NCBI GenBank assembly: GCA_963677165.2
Contig: CAXXSX010000002.1
Location: forward strand, 2,666,001 to 2,730,000
Reading direction: 5' to 3'
Length of the DNA: 64,000 nt
Origin: JAFGXT01 sp963677165
GTDB lineage: Bacteria > Verrucomicrobiota > Lentisphaeria > Victivallales > SZUA-371
This document shows positions 41,826-51,174 of the stretch, one piece after another; the first letter of the stretch is position 1; every line of letters starts with the position of its first letter. The notes below the pieces were generated by a model. That model made no database searches. It was not told the origin of the DNA and worked only from the letters and a program-made list of their open reading frames with translations. Position numbers and translations under genes: made by a program.

Positions 41826-42899
41826 ATGAGTATAACAGTAGAACAGCAACAATCTGATATAATTGAAGACGTGATCCAACGGCTTAAAGAGTTTAAGCCG
41901 GGACAGCGTTTCTGGTCGGTACGCAAGCTAATGCAGCATTACGATGTAAGCCAACGGGTCGTGGAATCGATTTTGAATCAACTTGCATCCCGAAATATGA
42001 TTTCAGTACAGCCGGGTAGAGGAGTCTTTATTAATGATTTGTCGGCTCGCAAAATAAAACGCATCCTTTATTTGTGTCCTGACTGGCCGTCTGCTGGTTT
42101 TATTGAGCTGGGGCATCTCCTGGAGGAGTTTGCCGCTAAGGATAAGAAATTCACTGTTACATGGAGCAGCTTTTCTTATGATACTGAGTTGCTGGCTAAA
42201 GTGGATATATCCGGGATTGACGCATTGGTGATTTTCCCTCCGAGCTCACCTTTAAGCCTGAAGCATATGACTGACCTGATGAAATTACCGTTTCCTGTTG
42301 TCGTTGTAGGGAAAGACCTTCAGGATGTTGATATTTCCTGCGTATGTGGTCGTGGAGATATGAGTGGTTCTCTGGCTGCGGCTCATCTGATTAACAACGG
42401 ACATGAAAAGGTGGCTGTATTGATTTCGGAACCGGATTGTCATGAAGTTTATCTGCGTTATTCAAGTTTTGTGCATTTTGCAGAACTGACAGGAAAGAAG
42501 GTTGAGATTATTGATTGCAAGGTTGCCAACTGGGAAAAGTCCGATGAAAAATCTTATGAGGTAATGTCTGACTATTTGCGGGAACACAAGCCTGATTTTA
42601 CTGGTCTTTACGTGGTCAGTGATTTTGGGGCAATTGGAGCAATGAAAGCAATTACTGAACAGGGGTATTCGATTCCTGGCGATGTCAGCGTGATTGGCAA
42701 TGACGGGATTGAACAGGGAAAATTTCTACATCCGGCTTTGACTTCAGTGAAAACGGATTACAGGAAAATGGTAAAACAGATTTTTTTCGAATTGGATAAT
42801 ACTTTAAATAAAGAAAGAGGGGGATTTTTTCGCATATCAATCGAACCGGAACTTATCAACAGAGAATCAGTAAGGAACCTTAAACTTACCAACAATTAA
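41826..42899 (+). CDS. Hybrid regulator: GntR-type DNA-binding domain with LacI-type sensor
   Basis: The open frame begins at 41763, but that lies inside the promoter, so the ATG at 41826 with GGAG at 41811 is chosen (357 residues). Residues 1-75 form a winged helix (FWSVRKLMQHYDVSQRVVES, then GRGVFINDL). The rest is a periplasmic-binding-like sensor (VGKDLQDVDISCVCGRGDMS, INNGHEKVAVLI, GDVSVIGNDGIEQGKF). The layout is that of AraR-type regulators. It is divergent from the AraC gene and the prepilin gene follows after 18 bases, so the two are co-transcribed. Confidence 0.88.
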   Translation: MSITVEQQQSDIIEDVIQRLKEFKPGQRFWSVRKLMQHYDVSQRVVESILNQLASRNMISVQPGRGVFINDLSARKIKRILYLCPDWPSAGFIELGHLLEEFAAKDKKFTVTWSSFSYDTELLAKVDISGIDALVIFPPSSPLSLKHMTDLMKLPFPVVVVGKDLQDVDISCVCGRGDMSGSLAAAHLINNGHEKVAVLISEPDCHEVYLRYSSFVHFAELTGKKVEIIDCKVANWEKSDEKSYEVMSDYLREHKPDFTGLYVVSDFGAIGAMKAITEQGYSIPGDVSVIGNDGIEQGKFLHPALTSVKTDYRKMVKQIFFELDNTLNKERGGFFRISIEPELINRESVRNLKLTNN

Positions 42900-42917
42900 T
42901 TTTATGGGAGAAAAAGA

Positions 42918-43571
42918 ATGAAAAAACAAAAAAAATTCACACTGATAGAGCTCTTGGTTGTGATAGCGATTATTGCAATCCTTGCTGCAATGTTGCTGCC
43001 TGCACTGGGTAAAGCACGTGAAACCGCAAAACGTATTAGTTGCTGTAGCAATTTGAAACAGGTAAGTTTGACGATGATCCAATACGCTGGAGATAATGAT
43101 GGTTATTTTCCTCCAAGAGCATATCGTTCTTGCCTCTATTCATGTCAGGGGGGCAGTTTCTACGCTTTTAAAACAGCAAGTAATTATGCTGAAGACTACG
43201 TAAAAAATTATAAAATATGGTATTGTCCCAGTAGTGGACGTAATGCGGAGTATTACTGGAATCGAAATCAGCTGGATTATATTTACACTCCTCGCTGTGA
43301 ATATGAACGAGTCAATGGTGGCTTTTCTAACTATTCCTCTTTATCTGAAAAGATTGTCAAGCCATCAGAAACTTTGGCGGCAGACTGGAGTATGGTTGTT
43401 AACAGTCAATCATATTTTAATCATGGCTCGAAAGGAGGAAATCATATTGTAGGAGTTTCTCTTCCGCCAATAATTGGAGGAAATGTAGGGAGAATGGACG
43501 GTAGTGTTTCATGGAAAAATTACAATGAGATGACTAAATATAATTTTGATAATTTCTACTACTGGTATTGA
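42918..43571 (+). CDS. Prepilin-like protein
   Basis: The 217-residue protein has a short basic leader (MKKQKK), FTLIELLVVIAIIAILAAM and then LLPALGKARETAKRISCCSN. The globular domain contains GDNDGYFPPRAY and ends near RMDGSVSW, where DGS replaces the usual DGH. GGGAG precedes the ATG. It sits between the hybrid regulator and the 1166-residue secreted protein, all in the same direction, with a hairpin after it. Confidence 0.87.
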   Translation: MKKQKKFTLIELLVVIAIIAILAAMLLPALGKARETAKRISCCSNLKQVSLTMIQYAGDNDGYFPPRAYRSCLYSCQGGSFYAFKTASNYAEDYVKNYKIWYCPSSGRNAEYYWNRNQLDYIYTPRCEYERVNGGFSNYSSLSEKIVKPSETLAADWSMVVNSQSYFNHGSKGGNHIVGVSLPPIIGGNVGRMDGSVSWKNYNEMTKYNFDNFYYWY

Positions 43572-43601
43572 TATATAATAAGTATAGATAAGTGCTACTT
43601 T

Positions 43602-43626
43602 ATCAGCCCGGCATTGCCGGGCTGAT
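43602..43626 (+). terminator. Hairpin between prepilin and the giant secreted protein gene
   Basis: ATCAGCCCGGC and GCCGGGCTGAT form a perfect 11-bp GC-rich stem with loop ATT. Only TTTAT follows, so it may stop part of the transcripts and lower expression of the downstream gene. Confidence 0.7.
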
Positions 43627-43645
43627 TTATAATTGAACCCGAACA

Positions 43646-46600
43646 ATGAGAAAAATGATGACTTCAAACAATCGAATAATTGGCTTTGCTTTTGTATTTT
43701 TTATGATCATTGCTGGCCGCTTGGGTGCTATGGAATGGACGTTGCCGGGAAATATGGATCAAAATCCATTGAAGAATCCACAGTCTCCGTGGAGTTTTTG
43801 GGCTGCAAAGCGTCAAGGGGGCTTTTGTGTTGGCCGCGATGATTTGCTCCAAAATTTCACCTCTATTAATCGTAAAGATTGGAATCCCAAAGCAGGGCGT
43901 TTGATGTGTATGAAATCCGGCGGTTCAGTGTGGAGCCTACCACGGATTAGTGTTCATGGCTATAACACGGACCGGAATATGGAGCTGGTTACTGCCGCTC
44001 AGGAAGACCCTGTAATTTGTTGGACCAGTCCGGTAAAGGGCAATGTTACGTATGAAATTAAGGTTTCCGATCCCAATGTGAAAAGTGGAGGAGGGAGCGG
44101 AAATGCTATGCTTCAAATAGGTTATTTGTCGTTAAAATCAACGGGAGTCGCAAAACAGCTTGCGTTATTCTCATGGTTTCATCAGTCCCAAATAGTAAAG
44201 AAAGGAACGATAGCGGTGAATCCTGGCGACAAATTGTTTTTTCGTAAGACTGCAACGGCAAAAGATGACTTTGCCAACAATGCATGTAATGTTGCTGTGA
44301 AAATTTCATCATCCGACGGCTTGTCCAGCAGTAACTGGAGTGCGTTCGCGGCGCCTGCCGGTTGTATTGAACCACAGAAATACTTTTTGATGCCGAGCAA
44401 GGAGAATCAGAATACAATCGCTTTTCAATATGGACCAGGAAAGCTTCCGTTTGCTATGATCAAATCCGGAAAAAACGGGCGTTATGAAATTATTGCGAAA
44501 GGAGAGAAGGATAAAGCGGTAAAGCATAATGCCGGAGAGTTGTTGTTGGTTAAGCGTGTTCCCGAAACCGGAACCTGGGAGGTTAAAGTTTCAGTGAGGA
44601 ATTCGGGAACTGACGTTAAGGGGGGCGATGGTGGATATCTGAACCTTACATATTTACCGGCAGGAGCTGAGTTTGATTCGTCAAGAATCAATGGAGTGAT
44701 GATTCCTGGAAGTAAAAAGCCGAATGACCGGGTCGGCTTTTCTGAAATTCTCAATCTGAAAGGTGGAGACAATCTTGTTTTCAGAATAAAGCCTCGGCGC
44801 GATGCATATGGTGATAATTTTTTGATTAATCTGACTTTTAAAAGGTCCGATGCCATAGGAAAAACTCCTCTTTCTCCAACACCGGAATGTTTGCTCCCGG
44901 TTATTCCAAAGAAAAACCGAGATGTAACAGCCGCTCCAATTCGAAAAGGAATGTACTGGCTGGGCTGTGATGGTGGCTGGGCCACAAGTAAATTTGCCAG
45001 GAAGTCAATTGAGCTTCTGAAAAAGTACATTCCCGACCTTGCAGTAATTATGATTTCTACTTATCCTGATCGATTGAAATACCCGGCGTTTTATGCCAAG
45101 ATGGATGTCCCGACTATCATTCAGACCTGGGGAGCCGGTATAGAAACTTATTTGAGAATAAATAATGCTTTCGATATTGATATTTATGGACGCAACCAGG
45201 GAATAAAATCCAGAGTGGTATTAAGTGGAACGGCTCATGCCGCTGCTCTTCCACACGAAGCTTTCAGAACGGCTTTTGATCACATTTCCCGTTCCGCGGT
45301 GAAGAATGGTTATTCCGGTTTCGGCTTTTGTGATATGGTTTGGAACTGGGGACCGGGACGCGGTGCTACCGGATTTAATCCATCAACAATTGCTGCATTC
45401 AGAAAAGCCCTTCTTGGCGAGGATGAAGGAATTGACATACAGCCGGGAGATGGAGAAGCAAAGCGTTACTATTTTGAAGATTACACAAAATTTTATATAG
45501 GTGGTATGCCGTCTCCTGAACAGCTTGGCTTCAAGTCGTGGCAGGAATATGTGCCTCCAAATATTATTCGTCAGGTACAGCTTCGAAAGGAAGGTAAATT
45601 GTCTTCTCATTTGCTGATGTTTGACTTGCTTGTGCATTATGAATGGCTGAAGGCGGCACAGTTCATCGGACGTTCCGCTGAAAAAGAAGGAGGCTTTTTT
45701 CAGTGTATGCCAAATCCGGAGGATTTGGCGAATGGGTGTGATTTTCTGTTTCTGGCTGGTTTGAAATCTGTTTATGCACGCAGTGAGGAATATTTCAATT
45801 CGCCATTATTTATCAATGGTGCATATTTCCGGTTCCCGTATTTTCGGGCATGGACACTGGAAAACCACGAAACCGGTATTGTTTTGGAAACTGGTCATGG
45901 TGGAAATGGCAAGCCATACTATTCCAAAATGATGGCTCTGTGTATTGCTTATGAGGTATCAACTGCAACAAATGCGGATCATCTTGAAGGGGATTTTTGG
46001 CATAGCGCCAGGGCTCCTTTGGGCGAGGTGACAAAAAATACAGGTGCGTGTCGGCGTTTTCAGTCTGAAATGGCTTTTGGATTGGGATTTTCTCAAGCTG
46101 CTAAAGATATGTTTAAGCGTATTAAACCTGATTTCATTTCCCTGACCTCTCGCCGTATTTTCCGCCCTTGGGGAGCAAAATGGCATTGCTGGAATTATTG
46201 GCTCAATAATGAGATGTCTCCTGATGAAATTCTGGCGGAAAATGGTTTTATCTTTGCTGGTCGTGGTGTTGAAAGTATTGCGGGGATTACTAATCCTGAA
46301 AAGATGGTGTTTTATTCACCGTCGATACCGACTGAAAATAATTTTCGGCTTTTGTTAAAAAAACTACAAGATGGAACCATTGCTAATGTTGTTGTTCCCG
46401 CTGAAAGTTTGAAAAAGGTTATCGGTAGTGATTTTCAAACATATGATTTTACTTCCAAATTTCCCGAATATGTCTTTAAGTCAGGGCCAATTCCGTCGGG
46501 ACAGATTAAAACAGTTCAGAGCGAAAATGTTGGTGTGAACCTGAGTACTCTTGCAGGTTATTCCTGTCTCGGTCAGGCTTTTGAACCGGAGATGACTATT

Positions 46601-47146
46601 AACGGAGTGCCGGTGGTTGTAAAACGTAAGATCGGCAAAGGAACGATGCATGTGGCGCTGATTTCTCCGGTATCCAAAGAGATCGGCAAACGACGAAAAG
46701 GAGTTTTTACTGCGGTTGCGATATGGAAATCATTACTGTCGCAGGCTGGAGTTAAGCCGCACTGGCAGTCCGGCAAAGAACCGGTATCTGTTCGACTATA
46801 TAAGAAGAAGAATATGATGCTGGTTTCCGCTATGCGTACAGACAAAATCAAAAAGCAGAAAGAACCGTGGACAACAGCAGGCAATGGTTCCGCGGACTTT
46901 TCTTTGATGATGGCTCCAAACAGAAAATATGCCTGGCTGGCATTTCCGTCTATGAAAGAAGGAAAGGTTTCTGCTGACAGCACCGGAAAGGTAAATATGA
47001 GAATAACTGATGCCGATTATCAACTGTTCTATATCGTTCCTGAATCGAATAAGTTTGATCTGGAACCGTTCAAGCAGCGTATGCAAACGATACGCGAGGC
47101 TCTTTCATTAGATGGGCTGGTAAAATTACCTTCTGTCCTTGATTAA
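43646..47146 (+). CDS. Very large secreted protein with a probable TIM-barrel glycosidase domain
   Basis: The 1166-residue protein has a signal peptide (FAFVFFMIIAGRLGA). Two beta-sandwich-like modules lie at about 25-215 and 225-405 and share the pattern NVTYEIKVSD / TWEVKVSVRN with glycine-rich loops, so they may be duplicates. From about 430 to 830 the alternating helix and strand pattern (KGMYWLGCDGGWATSKF, LAVIMISTYPD, GFGFCDMVWNWG, GGFFQCMPNPEDL, TGIVLETGHGG) looks like a barrel enzyme with possible acid residues in VLETG and DHLEGDFW. I could not assign a GH family. The C-terminal 330 residues are mixed. Regulator and pilin lie upstream and GH16 nearby, so a polysaccharide substrate is likely. 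Confidence 0.6.
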   Translation: MRKMMTSNNRIIGFAFVFFMIIAGRLGAMEWTLPGNMDQNPLKNPQSPWSFWAAKRQGGFCVGRDDLLQNFTSINRKDWNPKAGRLMCMKSGGSVWSLPRISVHGYNTDRNMELVTAAQEDPVICWTSPVKGNVTYEIKVSDPNVKSGGGSGNAMLQIGYLSLKSTGVAKQLALFSWFHQSQIVKKGTIAVNPGDKLFFRKTATAKDDFANNACNVAVKISSSDGLSSSNWSAFAAPAGCIEPQKYFLMPSKENQNTIAFQYGPGKLPFAMIKSGKNGRYEIIAKGEKDKAVKHNAGELLLVKRVPETGTWEVKVSVRNSGTDVKGGDGGYLNLTYLPAGAEFDSSRINGVMIPGSKKPNDRVGFSEILNLKGGDNLVFRIKPRRDAYGDNFLINLTFKRSDAIGKTPLSPTPECLLPVIPKKNRDVTAAPIRKGMYWLGCDGGWATSKFARKSIELLKKYIPDLAVIMISTYPDRLKYPAFYAKMDVPTIIQTWGAGIETYLRINNAFDIDIYGRNQGIKSRVVLSGTAHAAALPHEAFRTAFDHISRSAVKNGYSGFGFCDMVWNWGPGRGATGFNPSTIAAFRKALLGEDEGIDIQPGDGEAKRYYFEDYTKFYIGGMPSPEQLGFKSWQEYVPPNIIRQVQLRKEGKLSSHLLMFDLLVHYEWLKAAQFIGRSAEKEGGFFQCMPNPEDLANGCDFLFLAGLKSVYARSEEYFNSPLFINGAYFRFPYFRAWTLENHETGIVLETGHGGNGKPYYSKMMALCIAYEVSTATNADHLEGDFWHSARAPLGEVTKNTGACRRFQSEMAFGLGFSQAAKDMFKRIKPDFISLTSRRIFRPWGAKWHCWNYWLNNEMSPDEILAENGFIFAGRGVESIAGITNPEKMVFYSPSIPTENNFRLLLKKLQDGTIANVVVPAESLKKVIGSDFQTYDFTSKFPEYVFKSGPIPSGQIKTVQSENVGVNLSTLAGYSCLGQAFEPEMTINGVPVVVKRKIGKGTMHVALISPVSKEIGKRRKGVFTAVAIWKSLLSQAGVKPHWQSGKEPVSVRLYKKKNMMLVSAMRTDKIKKQKEPWTTAGNGSADFSLMMAPNRKYAWLAFPSMKEGKVSADSTGKVNMRITDADYQLFYIVPESNKFDLEPFKQRMQTIREALSLDGLVKLPSVLD

Positions 47147-47175
47147 ATACATCCCGTTGGCTTTTATTAAAGCAT

Positions 47176-47209
47176 AAAGCCCGGTCGCGGTAACGCGGTC
47201 GGGCTTTTT
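47176..47209 (+). terminator. Rho-independent terminator
   Basis: AAAGCCCG and CGGGCTTT form an 8-bp stem around a GC-rich 16-base loop, followed by TTTTT. It lies 30 bases after the stop of the giant secreted protein gene. Confidence 0.85.
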
Positions 47210-47320
47210 GCTGCCTGGATTCTGTGCGAATTTTTGCAAGTTCTTCATTTTCAATAGTAAAAGTCTTAGTGCTTTCCTGCTCAGAGTAAAAAAAATTCCA
47301 TTTATTTTTTGTTGAAAGGG

Positions 47321-47387
47321 TTGATATAGGGGCGAAATATGATAAAATAGGAGTATACAGGGTTAAATAGGGGTAAATAGGTTTAAA
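47321..47387 (+). promoter_or_regulatory. mraZ promoter with four MraZ boxes
   Basis: TTGATA (47321-47326) and TAAAAT (47343-47348) are 16 bases apart. From the -10 onward come four direct repeats of ATAGGGGTAA type at exact 10-base spacing (GGAGT 47350, GGGTT 47360, GGGGT 47370, GGTTT 47380). MraZ is known to bind direct G-rich repeats of this period in front of its own operon, so autorepression is expected. Confidence 0.85.
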
Positions 47388-47407
47388 CAGTAAATCCGGA
47401 ATACTGT

Positions 47408-47899
47408 ATGGCTAGTGAAGAACAATTTTTTTTCGGGGAATATACTTATTCACTCGATAAGCAGCGAAGGGTGGCAATCCCGGCTGACTGGCGCACAAAG
47501 GGCGTTGAGTCACGGTTTGTCATGCTCCCCGGCAGAGATTCTCTGCTGCTGCTGCCCTATGACGCGTTTAAGGCGTCTTTTGCGAAACTGAGTAAAGTAT
47601 CGTTCGCAAACCGGAGAGCACAGTTGGCGTTGGCGAAGATTGGTTCCAGAGCGCAGCAGTGTGTATGTGACAAACAGGGTCGGATTAAGATTGGACAACG
47701 TTTGCTGGAACCGTTTGATATCACCGATCAGGTGGTAATGGTTGGAGCGTTCACCAGTGTTCAGTTGTGGAATCCGAAGACCTGGGAAGCGCAGCAGGAT
47801 GGCGATGACAGCTATCTGGATGAATTGGAAAAGATCAGTGAGAATCCTGATAATCTATTGGAGATGTTGCAGGAATCTTTTCTGAAGAATAAGGAATGA
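47408..47899 (+). CDS. mraZ: Transcriptional regulator MraZ
   Basis: The 163-residue protein carries two AbrB-like MraZ repeats, seen as YSLDKQRRVAIPADWR and CDKQGRIKIGQRLLEP. MraZ represses the division and cell wall (dcw) gene cluster. It is first in the cluster here, followed directly by rsmH. The four boxes upstream fit its known binding mode. Confidence 0.95.
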   Translation: MASEEQFFFGEYTYSLDKQRRVAIPADWRTKGVESRFVMLPGRDSLLLLPYDAFKASFAKLSKVSFANRRAQLALAKIGSRAQQCVCDKQGRIKIGQRLLEPFDITDQVVMVGAFTSVQLWNPKTWEAQQDGDDSYLDELEKISENPDNLLEMLQESFLKNKE

Positions 47900-47900
47900 T

Positions 47901-48845
47901 ATGAACAACGGTGACGGTTTCAGTCACATACCGGTATTATACCGTGAAGTGACACAGTTTATCGCCGAACCGGAAAGGCCGTTAAAGTTAATCGACGGCA
48001 CCCTGGGGTGCGGCGGTCACAGTTCTTTGATATTAGAAAAAAATCGGCAGGCGGTGCTGCTGGGTATTGATCGTGATGGTGACGCTCTGGAGCGAGCTGA
48101 AAATGCTTTGGCGTTTGCGGCTGAGCGGATCCACCTGGTCAGAGGCAGTTACAGCAATCTGAAAGACCTTGCAGCCGAGGCTGGGTGGGCTTCGGCTGAC
48201 GCGGTACTTTTGGATATAGGCGTATCGTCCCCGCAACTGGATGACTTCCAACGGGGATTTTCCTACCGGGAAAGTGGCCCGCTGGACATGCGAATGGACA
48301 GGAGATCACCCCTCACCGCCAGTCGGTTGGTTAATAACAGTTCGGAAGAGGAATTAGCAAAGATTTTCCGGGCATACGGGGAGATAAAACAAAGTGCGAA
48401 ATTGGCTAGAGCAATCGTCGCTCGAAGAACTGAACAGCCGTTCAGTCAAACTCGGGAACTCGCTGAATTATGCGAAAAGGTTCTCGGTCGGGCAAGAAAG
48501 GGAGCGCCTCCCGCACCAACGTTGTGCTTCCAGGCGCTTAGAATTGCAGTTAACGATGAACTTGGAGAACTGGAAAAAGGACTGGCGGCGGCTGTTGACA
48601 TACTTGCTCCGAGCGGGATACTGGCAGTAATCAGTTTCCACTCACTTGAAGACAGGATTGTCAAGAACTTTTTCCGTGAGGAAGCAAAGAGCTGTATATG
48701 TCCGCCGGGATGTCCGGTGTGTATTTGTAATCATAAAGCAAGACTTAAAATTTTAACTAAAAAGCCGGTAACGGCGAAAACCGACGAAATTGAGCGTAAT
48801 TCGAGGGCAGCATGCGCGAAGCTCAGGGTTGCGGAAAAAATATAA
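47901..48845 (+). CDS. rsmH: 16S rRNA (cytosine-1402-N4) methyltransferase
   Basis: The 314-residue protein has the RsmH/MraW signatures HIPVLYREV, DGTLGCGGHS (SAM site), LLDIGVSSPQLD, DMRMDR and ISFHSLEDRIVK. It methylates a decoding-centre cytosine of 16S rRNA. Spacing to mraZ is one base, so they are coupled. Confidence 0.96.
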   Translation: MNNGDGFSHIPVLYREVTQFIAEPERPLKLIDGTLGCGGHSSLILEKNRQAVLLGIDRDGDALERAENALAFAAERIHLVRGSYSNLKDLAAEAGWASADAVLLDIGVSSPQLDDFQRGFSYRESGPLDMRMDRRSPLTASRLVNNSSEEELAKIFRAYGEIKQSAKLARAIVARRTEQPFSQTRELAELCEKVLGRARKGAPPAPTLCFQALRIAVNDELGELEKGLAAAVDILAPSGILAVISFHSLEDRIVKNFFREEAKSCICPPGCPVCICNHKARLKILTKKPVTAKTDEIERNSRAACAKLRVAEKI

Positions 48846-48869
48846 AACTATTATCAGGATGGAAGAGAA

Positions 48870-49316
48870 ATGAATTTGCAGGCAAGGGAAATTCAATCAA
48901 GAAGGACGGCGAGAAACAGTTCCGCCCGGCGCAGGAGTGGCGGCGGATTCGGTTTCCTTGTCGCCATTGTGCATGTGCTCGTGTTAGGCTGTATACTGTT
49001 TTTTGTGGTCAATTACCGAATATCTTTGAAAGATGACATTACACGTATGAACCGTAAGGCGACGGCTTTGAAGAGGGATATTCATCAGTATGACCGTGAA
49101 CTTGAACACTTGAAGCTGAAGCGTGAAGCGCTTACCAGCTGGACTCATATCCGCAATAAGATCAAAGAATATAATCTGGCGCTGGTGTCTCCTGAACCTT
49201 ATCAGATCAGGCAGGTGGTGATTGATCGAAACAGAACAATATCTTCCAGCGAAGCGAATGCGTCATCTCCGCTGGTAGTGTCTCAAAATACGCAGGGAAG
49301 AAGTGATTTGCAATAA
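48870..49316 (+). CDS. ftsL: FtsL-like cell division protein
   Basis: The 148-residue protein has a basic cytoplasmic tail (residues 1-25), one membrane helix (FLVAIVHVLVLGCILFFVV) and a coiled-coil stretch up to about residue 95 (ITRMNRKATALKRDIHQYDRELEHLK). That is the layout of FtsL, which joins FtsB and FtsQ in the divisome. FtsL sequences are poorly conserved, so the name rests on layout and on the place between rsmH and ftsI. Confidence 0.75.
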   Translation: MNLQAREIQSRRTARNSSARRRSGGGFGFLVAIVHVLVLGCILFFVVNYRISLKDDITRMNRKATALKRDIHQYDRELEHLKLKREALTSWTHIRNKIKEYNLALVSPEPYQIRQVVIDRNRTISSSEANASSPLVVSQNTQGRSDLQ

Positions 49317-51087
49317 GACTATTGCCATTAGAATCAGGTTTGTCGCATTTATTATCATTTGCCTTTTCGTCGCCCTTGTCGGGCGACTTTATTTTGTTCA
49401 GGTCAAGCGTCATAAAGAACTTTTCTCCAAAGCTCAAAAACAGTTTACCATCATAAAAAAAACAACCGGTAAACGCGGAGAGATCTACGACTATAACGGC
49501 AATTTGCTGGTTGGTAACATCCCATGTACAACTATCGTTTCCGATCCCAGTCAATGCGGAAGTAAAGAGCAGTGTGAAAAAATCGCGCTGATATTGGGGA
49601 AGTACCTTGATATAAAGCCGATCAAAATTTACCGCAAACTTATTGTTCAAACTCTCAAACGCAAAAGGCCGGACGGTACGGTTTACGAGGTAAAGCGCCG
49701 TTACGCGCATATCGCCAATGATGTTCCTCTGCCGCTTTCGGAAAAACTGGACGGAATTTTCAAGCGGCTGAAGCTGAAAGGTATTTATTTTAAAGAGACC
49801 ACCAAGCGGTATTATCCTAAAAACGAGCTCCTGGCCAATATTTTAGGGTTTACCAGTATTGACCGCGACAGGATTGTTGCAAAGCTTGGAATTGAGCGGT
49901 ATTTCAACAAGGTAATTACTCCGACGGGAGCCGAATATAAGGTGGAGCATTCGCGTGACGGCGTGCCGTTAATGGTGCGGAATGATCAGAAAGTTCGCGA
50001 CGGTATTAATATATTTCTGACGATCCAGGAACCAATTCAGTCAATTCTTGAGGAAGAACTGGATCATTTGATGGAAAAATGGCATCCGCGTGCGGCTTAC
50101 GCAATAATGGTGGATCCTCATAACGGAAATATTATGGCGATTGCTCAGCGTCCCACATTTAATCCGAATGACCGTTCCACTATGACTTCTAATTCATACC
50201 GGTCACGGGTAACCGCGGATGTGTTTGAACCCGGTTCAACTATGAAACCTATCGCAATTTCCGGCGCGATCGACAACGGAGTTGTCACGCCTCAAACCCG
50301 GTTTTACTGTGAAAAGGGCCGATGGCTATATTGTAAGCATTGGCTGCATGATTCGCATCCGCTTGAATTCTTGTCTGTTGCTCAAATTATTCAGAAATCA
50401 AGTAATATCGGAACGGCCAAAATTGCCGTCAAAATGGGCAAACAGCTACTCTATAATACACTTTATAATTTTGGATTCGGTCAAAAAACCGGGATTCCTC
50501 TGAAGCCTGAAACCAGAGGTCGTTTGCGTAAACCGAAAAAGTGGGACGGGTTGTCGATTACCCAGTTTCCGATGGGACAGGGGGTGGCGTGTTCTCCGGT
50601 GCAGCTGGCGCGCGCATACTGTGCGTTGGCAAACGGCGGACGTCTCGTTGGACTTCGGCTGGTTGATCGAGTGGAAATGCCGGATACCGGGGTTACCATT
50701 AAGTATACTGCTGCTCCGGCAAAGCGTATTTATCGGAATCGCGGTACGCATCGTAAGATGATTGAGATGATGAAAATGGTTACCAGGCAAGGTGGAACCG
50801 CGAGGAAAGCGGCTGTGCCCGGATATGAGGTGGCGGGAAAGACCGGAACTTCGCAGAAGGTCGAGAATGGTCATTATTCGAAAACAAAATTTTTTGCGAC
50901 GTTCGTTGGTTTTGTTCCGGCGGACAATCCCCGGTTCGTATTGCTGGTTACTGCGGATGAACCCCAAAACAGTCATTATGGTGGTTCTGTTGCCGGTCCG
51001 GCATTCCGGGAAATTGCAGAAAGGACCCTACGCTTTTTAAATGTCAAGCCGACACTTCCGATAGAAAATCACGATCCCCAAAGGTAA
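49303..51087 (+). CDS. ftsI: Peptidoglycan transpeptidase (class B penicillin-binding protein, FtsI)
   Basis: The 594-residue protein has a single N-terminal membrane helix (FVAFIIICLFVALVGRLYF), a dimerisation domain and a transpeptidase domain. The catalytic motifs are GSTMKP (serine near residue 311), SSN near 365 and KTGTSQK near 512. It makes septal peptidoglycan cross-links. The start is a GTG with AGGGAAG upstream; the gene overlaps the end of ftsL by 14 bases. The usual next dcw genes (murE, murF) do not follow, so the cluster is cut here. Confidence 0.94.
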   Translation: MICNKTIAIRIRFVAFIIICLFVALVGRLYFVQVKRHKELFSKAQKQFTIIKKTTGKRGEIYDYNGNLLVGNIPCTTIVSDPSQCGSKEQCEKIALILGKYLDIKPIKIYRKLIVQTLKRKRPDGTVYEVKRRYAHIANDVPLPLSEKLDGIFKRLKLKGIYFKETTKRYYPKNELLANILGFTSIDRDRIVAKLGIERYFNKVITPTGAEYKVEHSRDGVPLMVRNDQKVRDGINIFLTIQEPIQSILEEELDHLMEKWHPRAAYAIMVDPHNGNIMAIAQRPTFNPNDRSTMTSNSYRSRVTADVFEPGSTMKPIAISGAIDNGVVTPQTRFYCEKGRWLYCKHWLHDSHPLEFLSVAQIIQKSSNIGTAKIAVKMGKQLLYNTLYNFGFGQKTGIPLKPETRGRLRKPKKWDGLSITQFPMGQGVACSPVQLARAYCALANGGRLVGLRLVDRVEMPDTGVTIKYTAAPAKRIYRNRGTHRKMIEMMKMVTRQGGTARKAAVPGYEVAGKTGTSQKVENGHYSKTKFFATFVGFVPADNPRFVLLVTADEPQNSHYGGSVAGPAFREIAERTLRFLNVKPTLPIENHDPQR

Positions 51088-51174
51088 GTCATACGGTTTT
51101 TTCTGAAAATAATTTCAAATTGCAAAGCGGCGCAACGCTGGTTTGAGAATCCGAAATTTCCTCCTTCTCTGCAA

